Positions 1 through 8,349 of a stretch of 64,000 nucleotides of DNA are shown here, piece by piece. The translations under genes were made by a program, and so were the position numbers. Within the stretch, counting starts at the first letter, position 1, and each line of letters begins with the position of its first letter. The stretch is from DAOUJH01 sp965116555. GTDB taxonomy: Bacteria > Chloroflexota > Dehalococcoidia > Lucifugimonadales > QGNO01. The notes beneath the pieces were generated by a model. The model saw only the letters and a list, made by a program, of their open reading frames with translations, ran no database searches and had not been told where the DNA came from. The stretch is from NCBI GenBank assembly GCA_965116555.1, contig OZ220698.1, positions 868,001-932,000 on the forward strand, written 5' to 3'.

Positions 1-907
1 ACCCCGTATCCGAATGTTCCAGCATGCGGAGGGTCTCCCCGGACACATCGGTTTCTCTTACCAACTCCCAGCCCGATTCCGATTGAAGAGGCCTGTTGAA
101 CCTGTACATCCCCCGGTCGGTGCCCAGCCAGACCCGGCTTCGCGAGTCGACCAGCATTTTGTCCAGCCGCGCTTCCAGGGTGGCCGTGCTGAATACCGAC
201 CACTCTCCGCCTTCCCATGAGGCCACGGTGATGCTCTGGTCTTGGGATGTGTGCACAGCCCAGAGGCGCTTTTGCCCATCGAAGGTTAGGGCCGCGGGAT
301 CCGCGCCATTGAGAGAGGGAAGCTTCTGCCAGGCATCCCCATCGTATAGGGAGATGATGCTCGCTTCCTCCGGCCCACCGTCCTGGTGGAGCATGGCGAC
401 CTGCTCTTCGGAATCGGTCACGATTTCCAGTACGCTACCAATGCCTTCCGGAACTGGCGCAGGTGTCTTTTCAAATGGAGGGACGTCCTGCAGCGTCTTG
501 ATCACACCGTCCGGATAGCCCAGCCAGAGTCTGCCCGCGCCGCTGGAAGCGGCAGCCACCAGCGGCTTTCCTATCAGTGTGTCGTCAAGCTCCACAGAGA
601 ACTGTTGCTCGACATTCCATAGCACAAGCTCCTGGCCTCTAACGGCAGCTCCCGGCACAAAGGAGAGCAGCCGATTGTAGACGACCCAGACGCTGCCGTC
701 TGCGTCGTTCACCAGCCGCGGCCGGTCGAATGGCTGACCGATTGAGCTGTGGACCGTGCAGTCGACCTCTTGGAGGACGTCCAGAAAGAAGGTCTGCACC
801 TCGCCGGAGACCACCGTCCTGTTGGGAGTACTGGTTGGCGCGGGGGAGCTACAGGCGACGGACAACGTCAGTCCACAGAGCAGCAATATCTTGATATAGA
901 GGGACAT
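1..907 (-). CDS. Propeller-type lipoprotein, partial (3' end outside window)
   Basis: Reading the minus strand from the ATG at 905-907 gives an uninterrupted frame of 302 codons that runs off the window start, so the C-terminus is missing. The N-terminus is a short lipoprotein signal peptide ending in a LSVAC lipobox (Cys about residue 19). It is followed by repeated segments such as GRLWLGYPDG, KRLWAVHTS and SRVWLGTDRGMYRFN, which match the Reg_prop type of beta-propeller blade. It is probably a surface-anchored propeller that binds or senses something; no ligand can be named. It lies 12 bases beyond the end of the MFS gene on the same strand and may share its transcript. Lipoprotein status is well supported, function is unknown. 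Confidence 0.8.
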   Translation of the reverse strand, partial: MSLYIKILLLCGLTLSVACSSPAPTSTPNRTVVSGEVQTFFLDVLQEVDCTVHSSIGQPFDRPRLVNDADGSVWVVYNRLLSFVPGAAVRGQELVLWNVEQQFSVELDDTLIGKPLVAAASSGAGRLWLGYPDGVIKTLQDVPPFEKTPAPVPEGIGSVLEIVTDSEEQVAMLHQDGGPEEASIISLYDGDAWQKLPSLNGADPAALTFDGQKRLWAVHTSQDQSITVASWEGGEWSVFSTATLEARLDKMLVDSRSRVWLGTDRGMYRFNRPLQSESGWELVRETDVSGETLRMLEHSDTG

Positions 908-919
908 GGGTATAGGATA

Positions 920-2239
920 CTACGCCGAGGCAGCAGTCTCCCCGGAGGGTTGGGCGGCTTTGGTGGGAGGCTTGGCAAACAGGATTACCGTCGCCGAGAT
1001 TAAGAACATGCCCAGCATGAAGATGTAAGCGGGGAAATAGGTATCCATCAGGTCGTACACCAGTCCTACCGCCACAGGTCCCAGCGCCACGGAAGTTGTC
1101 GTGATAGGCATGAGAGTGCCCCGTATGGTGCCTACGAAGTCTCGCCCAAAGTAGTTGGCGGTTACCACTGACGTCAGCACCGCCTGTCCACCCACGTTTA
1201 TGCCGTAGACTGCGCCAAAGATGAAAAGTAGAGGCGCAAAACCCCAATCAAGCCCACTGAGAAGAAAGACAAGTCCTATAGCCGAGCCAGTGCTGGAGGC
1301 GGCCAAGCAGTAGCGGACGTGGTACCGTTCCACCAAGAAGCCCCAGAGCAGCCGCGCCAGAGAGGCTGCCACGGCATGCGTGCTCAACACCGCGGCGGCC
1401 ACGGCGGTGTTGAACCCTTCATCGGTTACAAAGCTGAACTCGTGGATCACCACGGATGCCACGGGTGCGCCGCCAATGACCTGCGCCAGCAGGATAAGCC
1501 ATAACGCCCGCGTCCTCAGGGCCTCCTTCAACCGCCATGACACCGCCGACTCACGTCCGGCACGGCTCTGGTAGGTCGCGTCAAGCTCCTCCTGGCTCTT
1601 CACTCCGTCGGGGAAAAGGCCCACGTCCTCCGGTTGCCGCACCATGAGGAAAGAGACCGGAAGCAGGACGGCAAGGAAGAGGACAGCTATGACTATCCAT
1701 CCGTTTTCCCATCCCGAGGCGGCAATGATCAACCCAATGAACGGGGCCAGCACCGCCCCGGCGGCTGGGTTGCCCATGGTGCTGAACGCTACGGCGCGCC
1801 CCCTAAGGCGCACGAACCATTTGACCACGGTTGCCTGGACCACGAGTGCGCCGGCACCCGTGCCGCCCGCCAGGCCGATCAGGGCGAATATGGCGTAGAA
1901 CTGCCATATCTCTCTGACTTCCGTGAGCAGGAGAGCCGCAATCCCTCCAATGGCGGCGGACGCCACCATGAGATAGCGGGGCCCGTATTTGTCCACTAGG
2001 GTGCCGAAAATGGGGCCCAGAGCTGCGGAGACGTAGGTGCGTACGGTGAGGGCTCCCACCAGAGCGGCGCGGCTCCAGTCCAGGTCTTCCGACATGGGCT
2101 TTATGAAGACGCCGAAGGTGAAGCTCTGCAGGCCACCTCCGGCGAACGAACCGAGAAACGCAGCGCCTACTATGATCCAGCCATAGAAGAACGGCGTACG
2201 ATGAGCCAGTCTGTAGCGGAGGTCAGGTTTTACTTCCAA
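920..2239 (-). CDS. MFS transporter, OFA/monocarboxylate-like
   Basis: A 439-residue integral membrane protein with about 12 hydrophobic segments. The N-terminus carries the FFYGWIIV motif typical of the oxalate/formate antiporter and monocarboxylate carrier branch of the major facilitator superfamily. The central cytoplasmic loop holds R-Q-PED-x-GL-x-PDG. The same loop signature occurs in the three other MFS proteins of the window (7014-8330, 50606-51949, 51939-53282), so all four belong to one family. It is expected to move a small organic acid across the inner membrane; the substrate cannot be told from sequence. The ATG start gives a 17-residue hydrophilic leader before the first membrane span. 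Confidence 0.85.
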   Translation of the reverse strand: MEVKPDLRYRLAHRTPFFYGWIIVGAAFLGSFAGGGLQSFTFGVFIKPMSEDLDWSRAALVGALTVRTYVSAALGPIFGTLVDKYGPRYLMVASAAIGGIAALLLTEVREIWQFYAIFALIGLAGGTGAGALVVQATVVKWFVRLRGRAVAFSTMGNPAAGAVLAPFIGLIIAASGWENGWIVIAVLFLAVLLPVSFLMVRQPEDVGLFPDGVKSQEELDATYQSRAGRESAVSWRLKEALRTRALWLILLAQVIGGAPVASVVIHEFSFVTDEGFNTAVAAAVLSTHAVAASLARLLWGFLVERYHVRYCLAASSTGSAIGLVFLLSGLDWGFAPLLFIFGAVYGINVGGQAVLTSVVTANYFGRDFVGTIRGTLMPITTTSVALGPVAVGLVYDLMDTYFPAYIFMLGMFLISATVILFAKPPTKAAQPSGETAASA

Positions 2240-2287
2240 GGTAGGGCTATATATATCACAGGGAAGGCATCCCTGACATGCCGGCGG

Positions 2288-3091
2288 CTACGCCTCAGAA
2301 AGCTCCTGGAACAGACGGCGCCAGGTCTCCTCAGGCTCTGCTCCAAAATCTCCGCGGAAGACTATTACTCCATTCCCATCTATGATTACCTGGGTTGGTA
2401 TGTGCGGGACGTTGTACCGCGGCGGCATGGCTAATGGCGCCTGCGCCACAGGCCAGGGATAGCCCTGTTCATCTCTAAACCTGACTAGGGACTCCAGGTT
2501 GTCACCCATATCTATGTTCACCGCGTAGAAATCCACAGAGTCCTGGTATTCCGGGTAGATGTCCTTTAGCAACCGTAACTCGGCGCGGCAAGTCGGTCAC
2601 CAGGTAGTGAAGAAATAGACGACTACGGGACGTCCCTGTTCCGTCAACTCGGCCAGCCGGACGGACTGGCCCGTGGACACCTGTATCAGAGTGAAATCAT
2701 GCGCCAAGTCGCCAACTCGGTTACCTGTTTCCACCGGAGGTCCAGCCATTGGCGTCGGCGTAGTTAGCCACTGAGGCGGCAGCGGCAGCGTAGGTGGCGG
2801 CTGAGGTGGCGACGACAGCGTAGGCGGCGGCTGAGGTGGCGACGGCAGCGTAGGCGTAGCTCTAGCACCTACAAGCTCGTGAAGTAGCTGATCCTGAAGC
2901 GTCAGTGTGGGCGTAGCTGTGGGGGGAACAGTAGTTGGAGTTGGCGTGGCCGTAGGAGCGACCGATGTTGGTGTCGCAGTAGGGGCTACTGTCGTGGGTG
3001 TAGTGCCTTCTTCGCTAGTGCAGGCTATGCTGAACAGCAACAGAAGCGCTGCAAGGGCAACATATCGCTTTTTGATCACTGAGGAAAACAT
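2288..3091 (-). CDS. Thioredoxin/TlpA-like lipoprotein with in-frame UGA (probable selenoprotein), copy 2
   Basis: The frame begins at ATG 3089-3091 (MFSSVIKKRYVALAALLLLF), has a lipoprotein-type signal ending FSIAC, then a Thr/Pro-rich linker of roughly 100 residues and a TlpA/AhpC-like thioredoxin domain. At 2597-2599 the frame meets TGA in the context VVYFF-TTW-TGA-PTCRAEL and then continues open for 102 codons with clear thioredoxin-fold sequence (cis-Pro region HIPTQVII). TGA sits exactly where family members have the first Cys of W-C-x-x-C, so Sec insertion (WUPTC) is the best reading, giving 267 residues. It lies 5 bases after the stop of the paralogue at 3097-3969. The role is presumably thiol-disulfide or peroxide chemistry outside the inner membrane. 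The alternatives are a pseudogene or early termination. An upstream start at 3133 is possible but overlaps the neighbour and precedes the signal peptide. Confidence 0.78.
2569..2586 (-). promoter_or_regulatory. Candidate bacterial SECIS hairpin, copy 2
   Basis: Starting 11 bases after the UGA, GCGCCG pairs with CGGU(U)GC, leaving one bulged U and an apical loop AGUUA. The loop begins 17 nt after UGA and has G as its second base followed by U, in keeping with general bacterial SECIS rules. The same fold occurs after the UGA of the paralogue, with a G-U wobble here where copy 1 has A-U. It was folded by eye only. Confidence 0.45.
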
Positions 3092-3096
3092 TGGGG

Positions 3097-3969
3097 CTAT
3101 GCCCCGGAAAGCTCCTGGAACACCTGCCGCCATTTCTCCGCGGACTCAACACCGTATCCTCCACGGTACGTTATTACCCCATCGGCATCTATGGCCAACT
3201 TGGTTGGCTGCCCCAAGACATTGTATTGCGGCAGCATGGTGCCAGGCGCCTTCGCAACCGGCCAGGGGTAGCCCTGTCCGTCTCTGTACCCTACGAGGAT
3301 ATTCAGACCTTCTGTCGGATCAATGCCAATTCCATATAAATCCACGGAATCCTGGTATTCCGGGTAAACATCCTTTAGCAACCGTAACTCGGTGCGACAG
3401 GTCGGTCACCAGGTGGTTAAGAAGTAGATGACTACGGGACGTCCCTGTGCTGTCAGCTCGGCCAACCGGACGGGCTGGCCAGTGGATATCTCGGTCAAGG
3501 TGAAATCAGGGGCCATGTTGCCAACCCGGTTGCCCGTTTCCGCCGGAGGTGGAGGTGGCGGCGGCGGTGGTTGAGGCGGAGGCGGCGTAGGCGGCGGCTG
3601 GGTCGGCGGCGGCAGCGTAGGGGTTGGAGTTGCCACTGCAACAGGTACGGTGGTTGGGGTTGGCCTCGGATTCGGCTGGCTGGTTGGCCTGTCGGCCGGA
3701 ATCGCTGTGGCCGTAGGTTGAGCGGGTGGCAGGGTAGGGGCAGAGATTGGCGCCGTTGTAGGAGCAGCCGAGCTTGGCGTGGCTGTAGGAATTGACGGGA
3801 ATGGAGTAACGGTTGGAGTCGGCGTATCCGCCGGCGCAATCGATGTTGGCATGGCCGTGGGCGCGACCGGTGTTGGTGTTGTGCCCTCTTCGCTACCGCA
3901 GGCTATGGTGAACAGCAAAAGAGGCGCTGCAAGGGCAACATATCGCTTTTTGATTGCAGAGAAAAACAT
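3097..3969 (-). CDS. Thioredoxin/TlpA-like lipoprotein with in-frame UGA (probable selenoprotein), copy 1
   Basis: Same architecture as the downstream paralogue: a signal peptide starting MFFSAIKKRYVALAAPLLLF with a TIAC lipobox, a long linker rich in Thr, Pro and Ala (about residues 25-145), then a thioredoxin-fold domain. A TGA at 3406-3408 interrupts the frame in the context VIYFL-TTW-TGA-PTCRTEL; the frame then stays open to the stop at 3097, giving 290 residues if read through. The conserved spacing W-x-P-T-C places TGA at the nucleophilic Cys of CxxC, as expected for selenocysteine. The two copies differ strongly in linker length and clearly in the domain, yet both keep TGA and the downstream frame, which argues against random decay. 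No sel genes are in the window. Confidence 0.78.
3378..3395 (-). promoter_or_regulatory. Candidate bacterial SECIS hairpin, copy 1
   Basis: Eleven to 28 bases after the UGA, GCACCG pairs with CGGU(U)GC around an AGUUA loop, with a bulged U on the 3' arm. Position, loop and bulge are the same as in the second copy. This is a plausible element for recruiting SelB to the UGA at 3406-3408. It rests on manual pairing, not a covariance search. Confidence 0.45.
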
Positions 3970-4014
3970 TGGCTCAATTATATCACTTCAATAGGTGCAT
4001 CAGATGCTTCATGA

Positions 4015-4377
4015 TCAGGCGGCGTATCTTTTGAGCGCGTCATAAGCGGCGTTGATCTCTTTCATGCGCCGCTCAGCCACTTCACGGAATTCGGGAGCCA
4101 TGTGGGTCACCCTGTCCGGGTGGTACTGCCGCACCAGCTCACGGTACCTGGAAACGACTTCGTCCTTGGAAGCGCCGCGACGCACTCCCAGCACTTCATA
4201 CGGTGATCTTGCATACCCGTACCGTGAATCGGTTGCCCGCCCGCCACGGGAACTCCAGTAGCTGTTACCCTGGGAACCGTGCTGGCCAGCGCCCGCTCTA
4301 GGCCGCATTGAGGAGCGCACTATCAGCCTCAGCAGGATAAAGCCCACCCAGACAAGTATGAGTAGAAGTACCTTAAT
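4015..4377 (-). CDS. Membrane-anchored J-domain protein
   Basis: The C-terminal 60 residues are a J-domain (YEVLGVRRGASKDEV ... RQYHPDRV ... INAAYDALKRYAA) with the HPD tripeptide that stimulates DnaK ATPase. A hydrophobic segment at the N-terminus (LLLILVWVGFILLRLIV) and a Gly/Ser/Arg linker precede it, so this is a DnaK partner tethered to the membrane. No ATG, GTG or TTG lies close behind a good ribosome site. The GAGGAGG at about 4384-4390 sits 6 bases before an in-frame ATT at 4375-4377, which would include the entire membrane span; this rare start is chosen here. The alternative is GTG at 4345-4347, which cuts the span short and lacks a site. Confidence 0.75.
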   Translation of the reverse strand: MKVLLLILVWVGFILLRLIVRSSMRPRAGAGQHGSQGNSYWSSRGGRATDSRYGYARSPYEVLGVRRGASKDEVVSRYRELVRQYHPDRVTHMAPEFREVAERRMKEINAAYDALKRYAA

Positions 4378-4804
4378 CTGTGCCCTCCTCAGGCCTCATA
4401 GCAACCCTATGAAATGATTGTACCACCTCTACAACCATCCCGTCTTGGGGTTGCACAAAGGAGGTTAAAATGTCAAGGAATATCACGGACGATTTAAAAT
4501 GAATCTTTGCAATTTTTTATGTTGACATACCACCTTTGACACCGATAAGGTCAGAGAGAAGTAGTTGCCCCACGAGAACTAATATAAGGCTGGGCAAGCC
4601 TGGTCAATGGTTGCTTCAGTCTTAACACAAATTCTTCCGGTAGCGATGCGTTTCCACCGAGAAGACGGCTTAATTCTTAGATCTCTTCATGCATGCGCAG
4701 AGCGTATCTCTGTCTCCCGGGGTTGGTTAAAGCATTCAACCCAAACCGTGCATATGCTTTGCCTTGAATCTGCGGTAGGGGCCACAACATCGCCAGATTC
4801 ACAT
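4378..4804. other. Intergenic stretch with one leader-like ORF
   Basis: This 427-base gap is more AT-rich than its surroundings. It holds a 10-codon ORF with a consensus ribosome site (4470-4502) and several TTGACA-like boxes near 4522-4540. An open frame from 4607 joins the hydrolase frame, but its sequence shows no family features. No RNA gene was recognised. Confidence 0.4.
4470..4502 (+). CDS. Possible 10-residue leader peptide with strong ribosome site
   Basis: AAAGGAGG at 4457-4464 lies 5 bases before an ATG, giving MSRNITDDLK and then TGA. The ribosome site is among the strongest in the window, yet the ORF is only ten codons. It may be a leader peptide for the hydrolase gene about 300 bases downstream, or the remnant of a lost gene. 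There is no run of a single regulatory amino acid. Confidence 0.25.
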   Translation: MSRNITDDLK

Positions 4805-5674
4805 ATGGCAAAGAGTCTTACTGGGGGTGCTGTAACTTTGAGAACTAATGCCACATCATTGTTACTTTTGAGCGACGGAGTAATCAAGCTTGATGGAGGG
4901 TGTGTTTTTGGCCCCGTTCCCAAGGTAGAGTGGGAATTGAAGAAGTCGCCTGACCGCAGAAATCGCATCACCATGGGTTTGAACTGTCTGCTTGTCAGGA
5001 ACGGAGACAAGTGCATCCTGATAGATACGGGAGTAGGCACCAAAGAATCTGAGATGACAAAGGACAGATTTGGCCTCAGCACCAGCCGATTAGCTCGGAA
5101 TTTTAGAAACCACGGCGTAAGCCCCAAAGAAGTCACCGGGGTCATCCTCACCCACCTCCAGTTTGACCATAGCGGAGGGAGCACCCGTCTGGACCGATCC
5201 GGTGTACCCGTGCCCACCTTCCCCAACGCTACGTACTATGTCCAGCGCGCCGCCTGGGAAGAAGCCAACAATCCCAATGAAAGAACCAAGGATTCGTTCC
5301 ATGAGGACGACTTTCTACCTCTGGAAGAACGCGACCAGATCTGCCTGCTCGACGGAGACGAGGAGGTTGCGCCAGGAGTTCGTGTCAAGCTAACGGACGG
5401 TCCCGCACCCGGCCATCAGATAGTGATGGTGAACTACGGTGGGGAAAGGGTTGCCTTCATGGGTGACCTGGTACCGACATCCCATCATTTGGACCTGACC
5501 TGTATTGCCTCTCTTGACTACGACCCGGAAGGTACGCTGGCCAAGAAACGCGCCCTGCTGGAAGAGGCCGAAAGGGGTGGCTGGCTGATGATCTTCAGCC
5601 ATGGCTACGATCAGCGCGCGGGGTACCTAGAGCGCCGCAACGGTCACTACAGCTTCCGCGCCGTGGAACTGTAG
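4805..5674 (+). CDS. Metallo-beta-lactamase-fold hydrolase
   Basis: The protein has the MBL-fold metal motif THLQFDHSGG (HxxxDH), an upstream IDTGVG strand, a GPAPGHQ segment that supplies the next metal ligand, and late MGDLVPTSHH and FSHGYD motifs. This set fits the lactonase/quorum-quenching-like branch of binuclear zinc hydrolases. The substrate is unknown. The frame is open from 4607, but the first 66 codons lack any family resemblance and have unlike codon use. The ATG at 4805 is placed here as the start, leaving a 289-residue protein of normal family length; the true start could be elsewhere. It converges with mtaB with a 16-base gap. Confidence 0.8.
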   Translation: MAKSLTGGAVTLRTNATSLLLLSDGVIKLDGGCVFGPVPKVEWELKKSPDRRNRITMGLNCLLVRNGDKCILIDTGVGTKESEMTKDRFGLSTSRLARNFRNHGVSPKEVTGVILTHLQFDHSGGSTRLDRSGVPVPTFPNATYYVQRAAWEEANNPNERTKDSFHEDDFLPLEERDQICLLDGDEEVAPGVRVKLTDGPAPGHQIVMVNYGGERVAFMGDLVPTSHHLDLTCIASLDYDPEGTLAKKRALLEEAERGGWLMIFSHGYDQRAGYLERRNGHYSFRAVEL

Positions 5675-5690
5675 AAGGCGATTCTACCCC

Positions 5691-6986
5691 TCAGAGACTT
5701 TGGGCAAGCCTGGCCCAAACCGTCCTGCCGTTCAATTTCTCCAGAACAACGGGGGTAATCCTGTTGTGGAGGGACTCGTTGGAAGCCGTGGCAACCCGTA
5801 CGTAGTTACCCGTAAGGCCTGACCACACCTGAGTATTCCCCAAGGGCTTGCCGCTCTCCCAGAGCACCGTGCTCTTGGCGCCCAGAAGGCTTTTTCTGTA
5901 GGACTCCGCCTGCCGGTTAGCCAAATCAAGCATTATCTCCATGCGCCGCCGTATTTCCTTAGAGTCTGCTTTGGATTTGAGATAAGCTGCGGTGGTGCCC
6001 AGCCGGGTAGAGTAGGGGAATACGTGAATGGCGGCGAAGCCCACCTCGCTGCACAAGTCGTAGGTGTCCTGGAACTGCTCCACCGTCTCGCCGGGGAATC
6101 CGACTATGACGTCGGTGGTCAAGGCAGCGTTGGGAACGGCTTTCCTCACCATGCGGACCGCTTCCAGGTAGCGCCCGGGCGAATAGCGGCGGCGCATTTG
6201 CTTCAGCACAGGCTCAGAGCCGCTCTGCAAAGGTATATGGAAATGGGGGCAGAGCCGCTCGTCCTGCCACAGCTCCAATAGCTCATCGGTGATTTCCTGG
6301 GGCTGCAACGAGGATACCCTGAGCCTGGGTATGGCGGTCTCATCCAGGATCCGGCGCAGCATCGCAGCCAGCGACGCGCCAGGTATGTCGAAACCGTAAG
6401 AGCCCAATTGGGTGCCGGTGAGCACCACCTCACGGTAGCCCTGCTTTACAAGGTTGTTGACCTGCGACACCAGGGTCTGCGGCGGTATGCTACGTTCCCG
6501 GCCACGCACCTTGGGCACGATACAGTAGGCGCACACCTGGTTGCACCCCTCTTGGATCTTGATCATGGCGCGGGAGAGCAGGACGGGCGCTCTTTCTTTG
6601 TCTATCGTGTCTAGTTCAGAATTACCCGTTCCGTAGAAGTCAAGGAGTTGACTGACTTCCTCCACCAGGGCGTCCTTTTGGGTGTTGCCCAGAACAACGT
6701 CGACTTCTTCCAGTCGATCAAGCTCATCCGGGGCGCGCTGTGCGTAGCAGCCCGTGGCGACAACCATCGATCTGGGGTTGAGGCGCTTCGCCCTGCGCAG
6801 GGCCTGGCGCGCCTTGCCGTCGGCGACGTGGGTCACCGTGCAGGTGTTGACTACGTGGACCGAGGCGTCGTCCGGCCTGCTGCTGAGGCCGTAGCCCGCC
6901 TCCAGAAAGCGCCGCGACATTGCCTGGGTATCCGCTTCGTTCAGCTTGCAGCCGTGCGTTTCTATGTAAACCGTGGGCGCGCTCAT
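5691..6986 (-). CDS. mtaB: tRNA (N6-threonylcarbamoyladenosine37-C2)-methylthiotransferase
   Basis: A 431-residue radical SAM methylthiotransferase of the MiaB/MtaB group. The N-terminal UPF0004 domain begins YIETHGCKLNEADT and supplies the first Cys set (C13, then Cys in VNTCT and ATGCYA). The radical SAM motif is CNQVCAYC near residue 145, and a TRAM-like domain ends the protein. GCKLNEAD favours MtaB (t6A to ms2t6A in ANN-decoding tRNAs) over MiaB. TsaE, needed for the t6A substrate, is also in the window at 12556-13029 but in a separate transcript. The ATG start is unambiguous. Confidence 0.9.
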   Translation of the reverse strand: MSAPTVYIETHGCKLNEADTQAMSRRFLEAGYGLSSRPDDASVHVVNTCTVTHVADGKARQALRRAKRLNPRSMVVATGCYAQRAPDELDRLEEVDVVLGNTQKDALVEEVSQLLDFYGTGNSELDTIDKERAPVLLSRAMIKIQEGCNQVCAYCIVPKVRGRERSIPPQTLVSQVNNLVKQGYREVVLTGTQLGSYGFDIPGASLAAMLRRILDETAIPRLRVSSLQPQEITDELLELWQDERLCPHFHIPLQSGSEPVLKQMRRRYSPGRYLEAVRMVRKAVPNAALTTDVIVGFPGETVEQFQDTYDLCSEVGFAAIHVFPYSTRLGTTAAYLKSKADSKEIRRRMEIMLDLANRQAESYRKSLLGAKSTVLWESGKPLGNTQVWSGLTGNYVRVATASNESLHNRITPVVLEKLNGRTVWARLAQSL

Positions 6987-7013
6987 AACTAATCTATACT
7001 AACACGCCGACTA

Positions 7014-8330
7014 TCAAGCCAACGCCTCCTTCCTCAGAGGAGGCTTGGCCAGCAGCATGATAACAATGCCGACCCAGAAGAGACCTATCATCACCGTGAA
7101 CGGCATCTGATAGCTCCCCGTATAATCGAAGCCCATGCTGACCAGCAGAGGCCCTATGGCTCCCGCCCCGGCGGTGACCGGCGTGACCACCCCTCGTATG
7201 GTGCCGGCGTAATCCCGCCCAAAGTAGTTGGCGAAGATGATCGAGTGGCTCACCGCGTGGCCAGCTATGCTCATACCGTATACGGCGGCAAAGACAAAGA
7301 ACTGAGCCGTAGTGCTGGCCGTGAGCAGGATGATCAGCGCCGTAGACGCGCCCAGGTAAACCGCGGCCACAACGAACCGGACGGGAACCCTCTCCAGAAC
7401 CAGTCCCCAGATTGGCCTGATACTGAGAGCAAATCCGGCGTGGGTGGTGAGCACTGCCGTCGCTATGAATGCCGAGTAGCCCTGGTCAAGGACATAGCTA
7501 ATCTCGTGAAGGATCACCGACGAGATAGAGAGGCTCCCCAACACAAACCCCACAATGAGGAGCCAGAAAGCGCTGGTACGTATCACTTCCTTCAACCGCC
7601 AGGAGTACGCCGACTCCAAGCCGCCCCGGCGCCGGTAGGCGGCGTCGACCTCTGCTTCGCTCCTTGCTCCGTCGGGCAGCAGACCAAGGTCCTCCGGCTG
7701 CCGGGCCATGAAGAAGGAGACAGGCAGCAGGATGACGAAGAACAAAACCCCCATGACCAGCCATCCCGCTTGCCAGCTGTAGTTGAATACAATGAAGGCT
7801 ATGATGGGAGCCAGGATCAAACCGGGCGCAGCGCCGCCCATAGTGGTGAAAGCCATGGCTCTGCCCCGCATACGGATGAACCACTTCACCACAGTGGCGC
7901 CCGTGACCACTCCGCCCAGCCCAGCGCCGCCCGACATCCCGATGAAAGCGAATATGGCGTAGAAATGCCATATCTCAGTAACGCGGCTGAGCAGTACGGC
8001 CGCGACACCTCCAATCAACGCCGCGGCCAACATGAGAAAGCGAGGCCCGTATCTGTCGACCATGGGCCCGAAGACCGGCGCTAGGGAGGCGGCGGTTATC
8101 AAACGAAAGGCGAGCGCGCCGGTGAGGACAGTACGCGACCATCCCAGGTCCTCGCTCATTGGCTGGAGGAAGACGCTGAACGTAAAGCTCTGCAATCCCC
8201 CACCAATGAAGGTGCCCAAGAAGGCGCCCACCACTATGATCCAGCCGTAGTAGAAGGGCACCCGGTGCGCCAGCCTGCGGCGCATATCCCTATTTTCTAG
8301 GGCGGCTGCTCCCGGCTGTTGTGGTTCCAT
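7014..8330 (-). CDS. MFS transporter, OFA/monocarboxylate-like
   Basis: A 438-residue carrier closely related to the one at 920-2239. It shares the RLAHRVPFYYGWIIVVGAFLG start, the GGGLQSFTFSVF segment after the first span, the RQPEDLGLLPDG central loop, and the NYFGRDYAGTIRG motif in the second half. About 12 membrane spans are visible. Substrates of this branch are typically carboxylates; the actual one cannot be assigned. It lies just downstream of pepA on the same strand, 19 bases after its stop, so co-transcription is likely. Confidence 0.87.
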   Translation of the reverse strand: MEPQQPGAAALENRDMRRRLAHRVPFYYGWIIVVGAFLGTFIGGGLQSFTFSVFLQPMSEDLGWSRTVLTGALAFRLITAASLAPVFGPMVDRYGPRFLMLAAALIGGVAAVLLSRVTEIWHFYAIFAFIGMSGGAGLGGVVTGATVVKWFIRMRGRAMAFTTMGGAAPGLILAPIIAFIVFNYSWQAGWLVMGVLFFVILLPVSFFMARQPEDLGLLPDGARSEAEVDAAYRRRGGLESAYSWRLKEVIRTSAFWLLIVGFVLGSLSISSVILHEISYVLDQGYSAFIATAVLTTHAGFALSIRPIWGLVLERVPVRFVVAAVYLGASTALIILLTASTTAQFFVFAAVYGMSIAGHAVSHSIIFANYFGRDYAGTIRGVVTPVTAGAGAIGPLLVSMGFDYTGSYQMPFTVMIGLFWVGIVIMLLAKPPLRKEALA

Positions 8331-8349
8331 CTTCTCATCTGAGGTCAGC

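Noticed and set aside
2573..3408. In-frame stops read as frameshifted or dead genes
   Set aside because: The frame does not shift, the downstream domain is intact in both copies, and TGA falls exactly on the catalytic Cys position twice; decay would not do this.
2750..3700. Short GGCGGC/TAGGCG-type repeats resembling a microsatellite or array
   Set aside because: They encode the Thr/Pro-rich linkers of the two lipoproteins; there are no regular spacers, so not CRISPR.
4607..4804. N-terminal extension of the MBL hydrolase
   Set aside because: No family resemblance, and the domain begins after the ATG at 4805; kept only as an open alternative.
7245..8084. 279-codon plus-strand frame
   Set aside because: Antisense to the MFS gene at 7014-8330; highly charged sequence without family features.
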